A DNA stretch of 64,000 nt, taken from NCBI RefSeq assembly GCF_001500125.1, contig NZ_LQIV01000012.1, positions 1 through 64,000 of the forward strand, read 5' to 3'. This DNA is from Mycobacterium sp. IS-1742. GTDB taxonomy: Bacteria > Actinomycetota > Actinomycetes > Mycobacteriales > Mycobacteriaceae. How positions within the stretch are numbered: the stretch's first letter is position 1; each line of letters begins with the position of its first letter. The translations under genes were made by a program, and so were the position numbers. Under the pieces are notes generated by a model that saw only the letters and a program-made list of their open reading frames with translations, did no database searches and was not told the origin of the DNA. Below, in pieces: positions 28,732 through 41,343 of this stretch.

Positions 28732-31700
28732 ATGTCCCGGCCTATGACGCTCACCAGTCCGCCGAGGACGCGCGCCGCCTCCCGCTACTCCTGGGTCCCC
28801 GCGGCCGCCGGGTGGACCGTCGGGGTGATCGCCACCCTGTCGCTCATCGCCAGCGTCTCGCCGCTGGTGCGGTGGATGATCCGGGTGCCGCGGGAGTTCG
28901 TCAACGACTACATCTTCAACTTCCCGGACACCAGCTTCGCGTGGGCGTTCGTGCTGGCGCTGCTGGCCGGCGCGCTCGCCGCCCGCAAACGCATCGCCTG
29001 GTGGGTCCTGCTGCTCTACATGGTGGCCGCGGCCGGGTGGAACGTCGGCGATCTGCTGACCGGTGACGAATCCATCGTCGAGGAGACGGGCGAGGTCATC
29101 GGGCTCGTGTTCCACCTCGCGGCGATCGCCTTCCTGCTGCTGGCGCGCCCGCTGTTCTGGGCGCGCGTGCGCCGCGGTGCGCTGTTCAAGGCGGCCGGTG
29201 TGTTGGCCGCCGGGATGGCGATCGGCGTACTCGTCGGCTGGGGTCTGCTCGAACTGTTCCCCGGCACCCTCGAACGCGACTACCGGCTGGCCTACGCCGC
29301 CAACCGGGTGTTCGCCTTCGCCGGTGTCGACCCCGACGCGTTCGACGGTCAGCACCCGCACGTGGTCGTCAACGCGCTGCTCGGACTGTTCGGCGCGCTG
29401 GCGTTGATGGCCGCGGCGATCGTGCTGTTCCAGTCGCAGCGCTCCGAGAACGCGCTCACGGGCGAGGACGAATCGGCCATCCGCGGTCTGCTCGAGCTCT
29501 ATGGCAAGAACGACTCGCTGGGGTACTTCGCGACCCGCCGGGACAAGTCGGTGGTGTTCGCGCCCAGCGGGCGCGCTGCCATCACCTACCGGGTCGAGGT
29601 CGGGGTCTGTCTGGCCAGCGGTGACCCGGTCGGCGACCCGAAGGCCTGGCCGCAGGCGATCGACGCGTGGCTGGCGCTGTGCGAGACGTATGGATGGGCG
29701 CCCGGAGTGATGGGGGCCAGCGTGGGCGGGGCCGAGGCGTTCCGCGCGGCCGGACTCAACGCGATCCAACTCGGCGACGAGGCCATCCTGCATCCGGACA
29801 GCTTCCGCCTCTCGGGGCCGGACATGCGGGCCGTGCGCCAGGCGGTGACGCGGGCCCGCCGCGCCGGCGTGACCGTGCGCATCCGCCGACACCGGGAGCT
29901 GTCGACCGAACAGATGGCCGAGGTGATCGCCCACGCCGACGCCTGGCGCGACACCGAGACCGAACGCGGTTTCTCGATGGCGCTGGGCCGGCTGGGCGAT
30001 CCGGCCGACAGCGACTGCCTGCTGGTCGAGGCCGTGGAGGGCGATCAGGTCGTCGCGATGCTCTCGCTGGTTCCGTGGGGCAGCAACGGCGCCTCGCTGG
30101 ACGTCATGCGGCGCTCCCCGCAGTCCCCCAACGGCACCATCGAGTTGATGGTCAGCGAGCTGTGCATGCAGGCCGAGGACATCGGCGTCACGCGGATCTC
30201 GCTCAACTTCGCGATGTTCCGGTCCGCGTTCGAACAGGGCGCGCAGCTCGGCGCGGGCCCGGTGGCCCGGTTGTGGCGCTGGCTGCTCGTCTTCTTCTCC
30301 CGCTGGTGGCAGCTCGAGACGCTCTACCGGTCGAACATGAAGTACCAGCCGCAGTGGGTGCCGCGGTACGCCTGCTATGAGGACGCCCGGCTCATCCCCC
30401 GCGTCGGGGTGGCGTCGGTGATCGCCGAGGGCTTCCTGGTGCTGCCGTTCTCGCGGCGCAACAAACAGCACACCGGCCATCACATCTCCGCGCCGCAGGA
30501 CCTGGTCGCCAGCGGTCTGCTGCACCACGACGGGACAGCTCCGGACGTGTCGGGACTGCGCGCCGACACCGCCGACGACGATCCGCCTCGGCTGCCCGAA
30601 CAGGTGCGGGTCCGGATGGCGAAGCTGAAAGCGTTGCAGGCCAACGGCGTCGACGCCTATCCGGTGGGTCGGCCGCCCAGCCACACGGCCGCAGCGGCCG
30701 TCGACTCCGCCGACGACGTCGAACTCAGCGTCGCCGGCCGGGTGCTGCGCATCCGCGATTACGGCGGTGTGCTGTTCGCGCAGCTGCGGGACTGGTCGGG
30801 CGAACTCCAACTCCTGCTGGACAACTCGACCCTCGATCAGGGCAGCACAGCGGACTTCACGGCGGCCGTCGACCTCGGCGACCTCGTCGAGGCGACCGGG
30901 ACGATGGGGTACAGCAAGAACGGCACCCGCTCGCTGCTGGTGCGGCACTGGCGGCTGACCGGAAAGTGCCTGCGCCCGCTGCCCGACAAGTGGAAGGGCC
31001 TGACCGATCAGGAGGCCCGGGTCCGGGCCCGCTACGTCGACCTGGCGGTCAACACCGAGGCGCGAGACCTCATCCGGGCGCGCAGCGGCGTGCTGCACGC
31101 GATCCGGGACACGCTGTACCACAAGGGTTTTCTCGAGGTGGAGACGCCGATCCTGCAGCAGATCCACGGCGGCGCCAACGCCCGGCCGTTCCTGACCCAC
31201 ATCAACGCCTACGACCTCGACCTGTACCTGCGCATCGCCCCCGAGTTGTACCTCAAGCGGCTCTGCGTCGGCGGGGTGGAGCGGGTCTTCGAACTCGGCC
31301 GCGCTTTCCGCAACGAGGGTGTCGACTTCTCCCACAACCCCGAGTTCACGCTGCTCGAGGCCTATCAGGCCCACGCCGACTATCACGTGTGGATCGACGG
31401 GTGCCGCGAGCTGATCCAGAACGCCGCGATGGCCGCCAACGGTGAGCACGTGTTCCTGCGCCCCCGTGACGACGGCGTGCTCGAACCCGTCGACATCTCC
31501 GGACCGTGGACCGTCAAGACCGTCCACGACGCGGTGTCCGAGGCACTGGGCGAACACATCGAACCCGGTACGGAACTGCCGAGGCTGCGCAAGCTCGCCG
31601 ACGCGGCAGGCATTCCCTACCTGACCCACTGGGACGAGGGCGCGGTGGTGCTCGAGATGTACGAGCACCTGGTCGAGGACCGCACCGAGCGGCCGACGTT

Positions 31701-32046
31701 CTACAAGGACTTCCCGACCTCGGTGTCGCCCCTGACGCGCCCGCACCGCAGCATCGCCGGTGTGGCCGAGCGGTGGGACCTGGTCGCGTGGGGCGTCGAA
31801 TTGGGCACCGCCTACAGCGAACTCACCGATCCGGTGGAGCAGCGCCGCCGGCTGCAGGAGCAGTCGCTGCTGGCCGCGGGCGGCGATCCGGAGGCGATGG
31901 AGCTCGACGAGGACTTCCTGCAGGCGATGGAGTACGCCATGCCGCCGACCGGCGGGCTGGGCATGGGTGTCGACCGGGTCGTCATGCTCATCACGGGCCG
32001 CAGCATCCGTGAGACGCTGCCGTTCCCGTTGGCCCGGCCCCGTTGA
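28732..32046 (+). CDS. lysX: Lysylphosphatidylglycerol synthase / lysyl-tRNA synthetase fusion LysX
   Basis: Makes Lys-tRNA and transfers lysine to phosphatidylglycerol, giving membranes positive charge and resistance to cationic peptides. 1104 residues: an N-terminal membrane domain with about six helices (~20-235), a cytoplasmic MprF-like transferase domain (~245-560, with [17 protein letters not shown]), and a C-terminal class II LysRS with OB fold (~660-760) and core ending in [16 protein letters not shown]. This fusion is the mycobacterial LysX (Rv1640c). Start: ATG 28732 or 28744; neither has a strong ribosome site. Confidence 0.96.
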   Translation: MSRPMTLTSPPRTRAASRYSWVPAAAGWTVGVIATLSLIASVSPLVRWMIRVPREFVNDYIFNFPDTSFAWAFVLALLAGALAARKRIAWWVLLLYMVAAAGWNVGDLLTGDESIVEETGEVIGLVFHLAAIAFLLLARPLFWARVRRGALFKAAGVLAAGMAIGVLVGWGLLELFPGTLERDYRLAYAANRVFAFAGVDPDAFDGQHPHVVVNALLGLFGALALMAAAIVLFQSQRSENALTGEDESAIRGLLELYGKNDSLGYFATRRDKSVVFAPSGRAAITYRVEVGVCLASGDPVGDPKAWPQAIDAWLALCETYGWAPGVMGASVGGAEAFRAAGLNAIQLGDEAILHPDSFRLSGPDMRAVRQAVTRARRAGVTVRIRRHRELSTEQMAEVIAHADAWRDTETERGFSMALGRLGDPADSDCLLVEAVEGDQVVAMLSLVPWGSNGASLDVMRRSPQSPNGTIELMVSELCMQAEDIGVTRISLNFAMFRSAFEQGAQLGAGPVARLWRWLLVFFSRWWQLETLYRSNMKYQPQWVPRYACYEDARLIPRVGVASVIAEGFLVLPFSRRNKQHTGHHISAPQDLVASGLLHHDGTAPDVSGLRADTADDDPPRLPEQVRVRMAKLKALQANGVDAYPVGRPPSHTAAAAVDSADDVELSVAGRVLRIRDYGGVLFAQLRDWSGELQLLLDNSTLDQGSTADFTAAVDLGDLVEATGTMGYSKNGTRSLLVRHWRLTGKCLRPLPDKWKGLTDQEARVRARYVDLAVNTEARDLIRARSGVLHAIRDTLYHKGFLEVETPILQQIHGGANARPFLTHINAYDLDLYLRIAPELYLKRLCVGGVERVFELGRAFRNEGVDFSHNPEFTLLEAYQAHADYHVWIDGCRELIQNAAMAANGEHVFLRPRDDGVLEPVDISGPWTVKTVHDAVSEALGEHIEPGTELPRLRKLADAAGIPYLTHWDEGAVVLEMYEHLVEDRTERPTFYKDFPTSVSPLTRPHRSIAGVAERWDLVAWGVELGTAYSELTDPVEQRRRLQEQSLLAAGGDPEAMELDEDFLQAMEYAMPPTGGLGMGVDRVVMLITGRSIRETLPFPLARPR

Positions 32047-32068
32047 CAGGCGCGAGTACCGTGACGGC

Positions 32069-32344
32069 ATGGCCGACGAACCGCAGCCAGCTCCTGAACC
32101 CGCTCCCGCGCCGCCGCCCCCACCCGCCGAGGCGCTCGACACCGGATACACACCGGGTGGCGTACCGACCTTCGAGTCGGTGCGCGAGAAGATCGAAGGC
32201 CGGTACGGCACCGCGATCGGCGCCGCGGAACTGGCCGCCGAGACGCCGGAGGGCCGCTCCGCCGACGAACAGTACGAGGAACGGCAGCGCGCGGCCGCCC
32301 AGCGGCTGGCCGAGATCCGCGAGCAGATGCACGAAAAGGATTGA
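32069..32344 (+). CDS. Small Pro-rich conserved mycobacterial protein
   Basis: 91 residues with a Pro/Ala-rich N-terminus (PEPAPAPPPPPAEA) followed by a charged helical part, FESVREKIEGRYGTAIGAAE, and a C-terminal helix QRLAEIREQMHEKD. Similar short proteins sit next to lysX in other mycobacteria. No catalytic motif or membrane segment; function unknown. It begins 22 bp after lysX and is probably cotranscribed. Confidence 0.75.
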   Translation: MADEPQPAPEPAPAPPPPPAEALDTGYTPGGVPTFESVREKIEGRYGTAIGAAELAAETPEGRSADEQYEERQRAAAQRLAEIREQMHEKD

Positions 32345-32347
32345 GCG

Positions 32348-33514
32348 CTGCGCTCTTTCACGCCCGCCGAGCGGCGGGCCAGGCTTGCACGCCGCCACTT
32401 CCTCGCCGGTGAGGGGCGCGCCGCCTCGCTCGAGGCGGTGGTCACGGCGATGGTGGCACTGCACGCCACCGATCCGGCGACCCCGTACCTGACATTGTGG
32501 GCCCGCGTACCGGGGTTCGGCCTCGGCGACCTCGATGCCGCCCTCTACGACCGCAGGACCGTCGTGAAGCACCTCGCGATGCGCCGCACCCTGTGGGTGG
32601 TGCGCAGCGACGAACTCCCGATGATCCAGTGCGTGGCCAGCGACCGAGTCGCCGCCAACGAACGCAGGCGCCTGATCGCCGACGCCGAGAAGGCGGGGGT
32701 GGCTGCCGACGGCGCCGCGTGGCTCGACAACGCCTGCGTCGCCGTCCTCGACCATCTGCGTCGGCACGGACCGACCGGTGCCCGGGAGCTGCGCGCGGCG
32801 CTTCCCGAACTCGCCGGAAGCCACGACCCGGCGCCCGGCAAGACCTGGGGTGGCGCCACACCGCTGAGCCCGCGGGTGTTGACGGTGCTGGGGGTGCGCG
32901 GCGACATCGTGCGCGGCCCCAACGACGGGGGCTGGACGGTCAGCCGGCCACGGTGGACGCTGCGCAGCGACTGGCTTCAGGACGCCTCCGGTCCGGTTTC
33001 CCCCGACGAGGCCGCCGTCACCGCCGTCGGTCGCTGGCTGCGGGCGTTCGGCCCCGCCACGGTGACCGACGTCAAATGGTGGTTCGGCCACACCCTCACG
33101 TGGGCGCGGCAGGCCCTGACGTCCCTCGGCGCCGTGGAGGTCGACCTGCACGGAACGCCGGGATTCGCGTTGCCCGACGACCTCGACCCTGAGCCGGAGC
33201 CCGAACCGTGGGCGGCGCTGCTGCCGGGGCTCGACGTGACCACGATGGGGTGGGTCGACCGCGCGTGGTACGTCGGTGAGCACCGCGCCCAGGTCTTCGA
33301 CCGCAACGGCAACGGTGGTCCGACGGCGTGGTGGAACGGCCGCATCGTCGGCGCGTGGAGTCAGGACGCCGACGGCCGGGTGGTGGTGCATCTGCTCGAG
33401 GACGTCGGCCGAGACGGCGCGGCGGCGCTCGAGCAACGCGCCCATGACCTGAGCGGATGGTTGGGCGGTGCACGGGTGAGCCCGCGGTTTCCCTCCCCGG
33501 TGATCAAAGCGTGA
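32348..33514 (+). CDS. Winged-helix DNA-binding domain protein (YcaQ-like family)
   Basis: 388 residues counted from a CTG at 32348. Sequence RSFTPAERRARLARRHFLAG matches the conserved N-terminal helix of the winged-helix family (PF06224, some members of which are DNA glycosylases for crosslinks), as do the WGGATPLSPRVL and KWWFGHTLTWAR segments. No ATG, GTG or TTG exists in frame between the preceding stop and GTG 32438, which would drop 30 conserved residues. AAGGA lies seven bases before the CTG. DNA repair is possible but not shown. Confidence 0.75.
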   Translation: MRSFTPAERRARLARRHFLAGEGRAASLEAVVTAMVALHATDPATPYLTLWARVPGFGLGDLDAALYDRRTVVKHLAMRRTLWVVRSDELPMIQCVASDRVAANERRRLIADAEKAGVAADGAAWLDNACVAVLDHLRRHGPTGARELRAALPELAGSHDPAPGKTWGGATPLSPRVLTVLGVRGDIVRGPNDGGWTVSRPRWTLRSDWLQDASGPVSPDEAAVTAVGRWLRAFGPATVTDVKWWFGHTLTWARQALTSLGAVEVDLHGTPGFALPDDLDPEPEPEPWAALLPGLDVTTMGWVDRAWYVGEHRAQVFDRNGNGGPTAWWNGRIVGAWSQDADGRVVVHLLEDVGRDGAAALEQRAHDLSGWLGGARVSPRFPSPVIKA

Positions 33515-33566
33515 TTCGGATGCGGTGGTCTTGGCTAACCTACGCCCACCGACGGAAGGAATTGCG

Positions 33567-35037
33567 ATGAAGATCGCGATCATCGGCAGTGGGTTCTCCG
33601 GCCTCGGCGCCGCGATCCGACTGCAGGAGGCAGGCCACCGCGACTTCGTCGTCTTCGAACGCGGTCCCGACGTCGGCGGAACGTGGCGCGACAACACGTA
33701 TCCCGGTGCGGCGTGCGACGTGCCGTCGCATCTGTACTCGTATTCCTTTGCGCTGAACCCGGATTGGACGCGCTCCTTCTCCGCCCAGCCCGAGATCGAG
33801 AACTATCTGCGCCGGCTCGCGCAACGCTACGGCGTCCTCGACCGACATCGGTTCGGGTGCACCGTCAGCCGCGCCGCGTGGAACCCCGCGGCGTCACAGT
33901 GGGAGTTGTCGACCAGTGCGGGACCGGTCACCGCCGACGTGCTGATCACCGCGTTCGGCTCGCTGGCCGAACCGTCGCTGCCGGACATCCCGGGCATCGA
34001 GTCCTTCAGCGCTTCCGGTGGCGAGATGTTCCACTCCGCGCAGTGGAACCACGAGGCGGATCTGTCGGGCAAGCGCGTCGCGGTCATCGGCACCGGGGCG
34101 TCGGCGATCCAGATCGTCCCGGCCATCGCCGACCAGGTCGCGCACCTCGACGTGTACCAGCGGACCGCGCCATGGCTGCTGCCGCGGTTCGACCGCCCGT
34201 TCACCCGCGTCGAGAAGTGGGCGTTTCGCAACGTGCCCGGCTTCCTGAAGGTCGCGCGGGCCGGCATCTACGCCGGCCGCGAGGTCCAGGTCGTCGGCCT
34301 GGCGAAGAACCCGAACCTGATGAAGGGGTTCGAATTGCTCTCGCGGATGAAGATCCGCACCGAGATCAAGGATCCCGCGTTGCGGCGCAAGGTCACGCCG
34401 AACTTCCGCATCGGCTGCAAGCGGATGCTGATCTCCAACGACTGGTACCCCACCCTGGACCGCGACCACGTCGACCTGGTCACCGACGGCATCCAGGAGA
34501 TCGACGGCCGCCGCGTCGTCGCGACCGACGGCACCGCACGCGAGGTGGACGCCATCGTGGTGGCCACCGGATTCCACGTGACCGACTCGCCGATGTTCGA
34601 GACGGTGTGCGGCGCCGACGGGGCCAGCCTGACCCAGCGGTTCGCCGACAAGGGCATGCGCGCCTACAAAGGCACGACGATCGCCGGCTACCCCAACATG
34701 TTCGTCCTCGTCGGTCCGAACACCGGTCTCGGACACAGTTCGATGGTGTACATGATCGAGTCGCAGCTCAACTACGTCGTCGACGCGATCACCACGATGG
34801 ACAAACAGGGGCTACACACCGTCGAGGTCAAACAGGACGCGCTCGACGTCTACAACGAACGGTTGCAGCGGGCGCTGAACGGTTCGGTGTGGATGACAGG
34901 CAAGTGCGCGAGCTGGTACCTCGACGCGCACGGCAACAACACCACCCTGTGGCCGGACTTCACGTTCCGGTTCCGCAATCAGACGCGTCGCTTCGACCTC
35001 GACGCCTACGAGGTGACGCGCACGGGCGAGCCGTCGC

Positions 35038-35048
<11 letters not shown>
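33567..35048 (+). CDS. Flavin-containing (Baeyer-Villiger-type) monooxygenase
   Basis: FAD/NADPH-dependent monooxygenase, 493 residues. FAD-binding GSGFSGLG (7-14), then [18 protein letters not shown], a class B monooxygenase feature; the BVMO-like fingerprint F-x-G-x3-H region appears as [12 protein letters not shown], with the second dinucleotide site [15 protein letters not shown] lies seven bases before the ATG. Mycobacteria have many such paralogues (EthA-like); the substrate is unknown. Its end overlaps the uvrA end. Confidence 0.9.
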
Positions 35049-37932
<2,884 letters not shown>

Positions 37933-38005
37933 CTCGGTCCTTCCCTGGCTCAGACATGGTCAACACACTTCGCTCCATGCTAGGTGCCGTCACCGACAAG
38001 CCCGA

Positions 38006-38011
38006 TACCTT
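38006..38011 (+). promoter_or_regulatory. -10 element (TACCTT) of leaderless gene at 38019
   Basis: TACCTT fits TANNNT and lies seven bases before the ATG at 38019, so the mRNA should start at the start codon. This decides the start over the earlier ATG at 37956, which would lie upstream of the promoter. Confidence 0.55.
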
Positions 38012-38018
38012 GGCTGTC

Positions 38019-38696
38019 ATGACAGTCGTCGACGACAACTACACCGGCCATGTCGAACCCCGGACCGCGGCCAGGCGCACTCTTCCCGGCGCGACGATCG
38101 TCAAGGTGTCGGTGGGCCCCATGGACAACAACGCGTACTTGGTGACCTGTTCCCGAACCGGCCAGACGCTACTCATCGACGCCGCCAACGATGCGGAGGT
38201 CCTGCTGGAACTCGTCCGGGACCTGGCGCCGACAGTGACGCTGATCCTGACCAGCCACCAGCACTTCGATCACTGGCAGGCGCTGTCGGCGCTGGCCGAG
38301 GCGACCGGCGCGCCCACGGCCGCACACGAACTCGACGCCGAACCGCTGCCGGTCACCCCGGACCGCTACCTCGCCGGCGGGGACACACTCCGCATCGGTG
38401 ACCTCACCTTCGACGTCATCCACCTGCGTGGCCACACCCCGGGCTCGATCGCGCTGGCGCTGCACGGTCCGGCCGCGGGCGACGCCGTCCACCTGTTCAC
38501 CGGGGACTGCCTGTTCCCGGGCGGGGTGGGCAAGACGTGGCAGGAGGGTGACTTCGAGAAGCTGCTGACCGACGTCACCACCCGGGTGTTCGACGTCTAT
38601 CCCGATTCGACCGTCGTCTATCCCGGCCACGGCGACGACACCACCCTGGGCGACGAACGTCCACACCTCGGCGAGTGGCGCGAGCGTGGCTGGTAG
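38019..38696 (+). CDS. Metallo-beta-lactamase-fold hydrolase (Rv1637c-like)
   Basis: Glyoxalase-II-like metal hydrolase, 225 residues. The dinuclear zinc motif HQHFDH, then His in RGHTPGS, Asp in FTGDCLFPG and His in VYPGHGDDT are all present, so the metal site is complete. Substrate unknown; such proteins hydrolyse thioesters or persulfides. Start at 38019 chosen from a leaderless promoter. Divergent from uvrA, and its stop overlaps the start of the DUF427 gene. Confidence 0.88.
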   Translation: MTVVDDNYTGHVEPRTAARRTLPGATIVKVSVGPMDNNAYLVTCSRTGQTLLIDAANDAEVLLELVRDLAPTVTLILTSHQHFDHWQALSALAEATGAPTAAHELDAEPLPVTPDRYLAGGDTLRIGDLTFDVIHLRGHTPGSIALALHGPAAGDAVHLFTGDCLFPGGVGKTWQEGDFEKLLTDVTTRVFDVYPDSTVVYPGHGDDTTLGDERPHLGEWRERGW

Positions 38697-39201
38697 ACCG
38701 GTCCCGCAGAAACCCGGGCCGGGTCAGGAGTCGGTGTGGGACTACCCGCGTCCGCCACGGCTCGAGCCGTTCCGCGGATCGATCACCGTGCAGTTCGGCG
38801 GTCGCACCGTCGCCTCGACGACAACGGCCTGGCGGGTGCTCGAGACGAGCCATCCCCCGACGTACTACCTGCCCGCGGACTGCTTCACGCCCGGCACCCT
38901 GCGCCCGGCGGAAGGCGGCTCGTGGTGCGAGTGGAAGGGGCAGGCCGGCTATTACGACGTCGTTGTTCATGACAGCGTCGCCGGTGACCGGGTCGCGCCG
39001 AGGGCGGCCTGGACGTACGCGCATCCCACGCGTGGCTTCGAGGACATCGCCGGTGCGGTTGCGGTGATGGCCGCGCAGATGGACCGCTGCACCGTCGACG
39101 ACGAGCAGGTGATCCCGCAACCCGGAGGCTTCTACGGCGGCTGGATCACCAGCCGTGTCGTCGGACCCTTCAAGGGTGTGCCGGGCTCGATGGGCTGGTG
39201 A
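38686..39201 (+). CDS. DUF427 domain protein
   Basis: 171 residues with the DUF427 pattern: VQFGGRTVASTTTAWRVLET, PTYYLPADC, EWKGQAGYYDV and AAWTYAHPT. The fold is a compact beta structure; biochemical function is unknown. The GTG start lies inside the last codons of the hydrolase gene, so translation is probably coupled. It converges on the P450 gene with 13 bases between stops. Confidence 0.85.
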   Translation: MAGRPVPQKPGPGQESVWDYPRPPRLEPFRGSITVQFGGRTVASTTTAWRVLETSHPPTYYLPADCFTPGTLRPAEGGSWCEWKGQAGYYDVVVHDSVAGDRVAPRAAWTYAHPTRGFEDIAGAVAVMAAQMDRCTVDDEQVIPQPGGFYGGWITSRVVGPFKGVPGSMGW

Positions 39202-39214
39202 CGGTCAGGCCGGC

Positions 39215-40516
39215 TCACACCGTCCAGGCGACCGGCAGTCTCTTGATGCCGTGCACGAACGCCGACCGCAGGATCGCCGGCTCGTCGACCGCCACGATGT
39301 CCGGCACCTGTCGGCGCAACTCCGAGTAGAGCACCCGGATCTCCCGCCGGGCGAGGTTCGCGCCGAGGCAGAAATGCGCCCCGCCGGCGCCGAACCCGAT
39401 CTGCGGGTTGGGGTTCCGGGTCACGTCGAACAGCCAGGGATTGTCGAACTTGGTTTCGTCGCGGTTGGCGGAGTTGTACCAGAGCGACACCTTGTCCCCC
39501 GCCTTCATCTGCACGCCCCGCATTTCCACGTCCTCGGTGAGGTTGCGGCGCATGAAGATGATCGGCGACCCCCACCGCACGATCTCCTCCACCGCCGTCG
39601 GCGCGACGGCCTCGAAGTCGTCCCACCACCGCTGCCGCTGCTCGGGATAACGGGTCAGGGCGACGAGGCCGTGGCTGATCGCGTTTCGGGTGGTCTCATT
39701 GCCCGCCGCGGACAGCAGGATGAAAAACGACGCGATCTCGGCCGAGGTGAGCCGTTCGCCGTCGACCTCGGCCTGCACCAGGTTGGTGGTGAGGTCGTCG
39801 GTGGGCCGGGCGCGGCGGGCCTCGGCGAGTGCGAGCCCGTACTCCCCCAGCGACAGCACCGCTCCGACGACGGTGTCGTGGTCGATCGCGATCTCCTCAT
39901 CGGCACCGCTCAGCACGATGGAGGTCCAAGTGAAGATCTTCTCCTCGTCCTCCTCGGGGATGCCCATCATGTCGCAGATGATCTGCAGCGGGAACGGTCC
40001 GGCGACGGTCTTGACGAAGTCCGCACACCCGTCGGGGTGTCGGGCGACGAGCTCGGCGACCAGGTGTCGGGCACGGTCGCGGACACTCTCCTCGATGCGG
40101 GTGAGCATCTTCGGGGTGAACGCCCGGTTCACGATCGAGCGCAGCCGCAGATGCCGCGGATCGTCCAGCGAGATCATCGACCCGACGTACTCGGCGATCT
40201 CGACGGGAACGTCGTTGAGCGCGGTGCTGGTCGGGATCGAGCTGAACACCTCGGGGTGCCTGCTCGCGTGATGCACGTCGTCGTAGGTGGTCAGCGCCCA
40301 GTGTCCGCGGCCGCCGGGAAATCCGGCGAATTCGGGGACCTCGAACCACGAGATCGGGGCTTCTCGACGAAGCGTGGCGAACGCCCCGTCGCGGCGGTCG
40401 TCATCCCACTCCCAGAATTCGAGAGTGCCCAGGTCGATGTCGCCGAGCGCCACATCCGGTGGCGGTGCACCGTTCTCACGAGGGGCGATGCCGGTCGGGT
40501 GCAGGGTTGTCGTCAT
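39215..40516 (-). CDS. Cytochrome P450
   Basis: Haem monooxygenase of 433 residues. I-helix AAGNETTRN, K-helix EEIVRW (ExxR) and the haem loop FGAGGAHFCLGANLA with the thiolate ligand Cys383. It is of the soluble bacterial type, resembling mycobacterial lipid/steroid-oxidising P450s in the C-terminal half, but I cannot assign a CYP family. ATG 40516 is chosen because GGAGG lies six bases upstream. No ferredoxin gene is adjacent. A hairpin (40535-40555) sits just upstream. Absent at this place in M. tuberculosis. Confidence 0.93.
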   Translation of the reverse strand: MTTTLHPTGIAPRENGAPPPDVALGDIDLGTLEFWEWDDDRRDGAFATLRREAPISWFEVPEFAGFPGGRGHWALTTYDDVHHASRHPEVFSSIPTSTALNDVPVEIAEYVGSMISLDDPRHLRLRSIVNRAFTPKMLTRIEESVRDRARHLVAELVARHPDGCADFVKTVAGPFPLQIICDMMGIPEEDEEKIFTWTSIVLSGADEEIAIDHDTVVGAVLSLGEYGLALAEARRARPTDDLTTNLVQAEVDGERLTSAEIASFFILLSAAGNETTRNAISHGLVALTRYPEQRQRWWDDFEAVAPTAVEEIVRWGSPIIFMRRNLTEDVEMRGVQMKAGDKVSLWYNSANRDETKFDNPWLFDVTRNPNPQIGFGAGGAHFCLGANLARREIRVLYSELRRQVPDIVAVDEPAILRSAFVHGIKRLPVAWTV

Positions 40517-40534
40517 GGCTGACCTCCACGTCAA

Positions 40535-40555
40535 TCCCGAGTGTGGCACTCGGGA
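40535..40555 (-). terminator. Stem-loop between the USP and P450 genes
   Basis: TCCCGAGTG and CACTCGGGA form a perfect 9-bp stem with a 3-nt loop, about 40 bases past the USP-gene stop and 19 bases before the P450 ATG, next to its ribosome site. No U-run. It may end the USP transcript, or the palindrome may be an operator for the P450. Confidence 0.55.
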
Positions 40556-40595
40556 CGGTCGCGGTGTCAGAAATGACCGACCTCGGGCGCGCCGT

Positions 40596-41042
40596 CTACG
40601 GCGTGGTGTGCACGATCAGGACGTCGGTCTTCGACCGGCGCGCCACGTTGGCGGGCACGGATCCGAGCAGGCGTCCGGCGATGGTGCTGAGGCCGACGTT
40701 GCCGACCACGAGCAGGTCGGCCTTGACCTCTTCGGCCAGCTCGACCAGGGCGTCGACCGGTGCTCCGACGATGGCCTTCTCCTCGACGTCCTCGGCGCCT
40801 GCGGCCTTCGCGCGGTCACGGGCCTCCCGCAGGATGGAGTAGATCGGGGCGTTGCCCGACATCTTGTAGCCCTCGTCCTTCAGGACGTCGGCGGCGCGCT
40901 GATCCTCGCTCTGGGGGAAGTAAGCGGTGGTGACGATGAGCTTTGCGCCCGAACCCGCAGCGATCTGGCCCGCGCGGTCGACTGCCCGCAACGACGAATC
41001 CGATCCGTCGGTGCCGACCACCACGGTGCGATAGGCGCTCAT
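40596..41042 (-). CDS. Universal stress protein, cAMP-binding type (Rv1636/TB15.3-like)
   Basis: 148 residues very close in sequence to Rv1636, which binds ATP and cAMP. Starts MSAYRTVVVGTDGSDSS and contains the USP nucleotide motif G-x2-G-x9-G-S as GNVGLSTIAGRLLGS. GGGAGGG lies five bases before the ATG at 41042; the longer frame to 41123 is not conserved. A soluble dimer. The class III cyclase earlier in the window could supply its ligand, but they are not linked. Confidence 0.93.
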   Translation of the reverse strand: MSAYRTVVVGTDGSDSSLRAVDRAGQIAAGSGAKLIVTTAYFPQSEDQRAADVLKDEGYKMSGNAPIYSILREARDRAKAAGAEDVEEKAIVGAPVDALVELAEEVKADLLVVGNVGLSTIAGRLLGSVPANVARRSKTDVLIVHTTP

Positions 41043-41197
41043 CCATACCCTCCCAGAGTCATTTGCAAGGCCAACCGAGACAGTAACGCGTCGCCCGACG
41101 AACCCGGGTGCTAATCGCAACACCCGGCGGGTCCGCTCGGTGCGGCCAACGGCGTTCTACCGGCACTGATGTTAACGCTCGGCGAAGGCGTCCCAGC

Positions 41198-41210
41198 CGT
41201 CACAGTGACG
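41198..41210. repeat. Small palindrome CGTCAC-A-GTGACG in the USP/udgX spacer
   Basis: Perfect 6-bp inverted repeat in the 300-bp region between the divergent USP and udgX genes. It resembles a CRP-like half-site pair (GTCAC/GTGAC) but with a spacing too short for mycobacterial CRP (TGTGA-N6-TCACA). Apart from this and possible promoters I see nothing in 41043-41343. Confidence 0.3.
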
Positions 41211-41343
41211 CAATCGACGGATCGCGCCACGATAGGGCACCGTCGCATCGGAATCCCAGGGTGACCCAGATCAAGCCGCTTGCAGCGAATTCCGCCCCGT
41301 CCGAGGGCGCATGACCGGCCCGTCGCGCGGGTAGTCCATCGTC

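Noticed and set aside
28699..32469. 1256-residue minus-strand open frame opposite lysX
   Set aside because: Long antisense frames are expected at high GC3. The composition is Gln/His/Arg/Val noise without domains, and lysX on the other strand is certain.
37933..38018. SOS (LexA) box expected ahead of uvrA, and likewise ahead of uvrB (51969-52025)
   Set aside because: No TCGAAC-N4-GTTCGA-like sequence is seen in either region by eye.
41198..41210. CRP/cAMP site upstream of the cAMP-binding USP gene
   Set aside because: Half-sites resemble GTCAC/GTGAC but the spacing is one base, not six, so it is not a standard CRP site; kept only as a palindrome.
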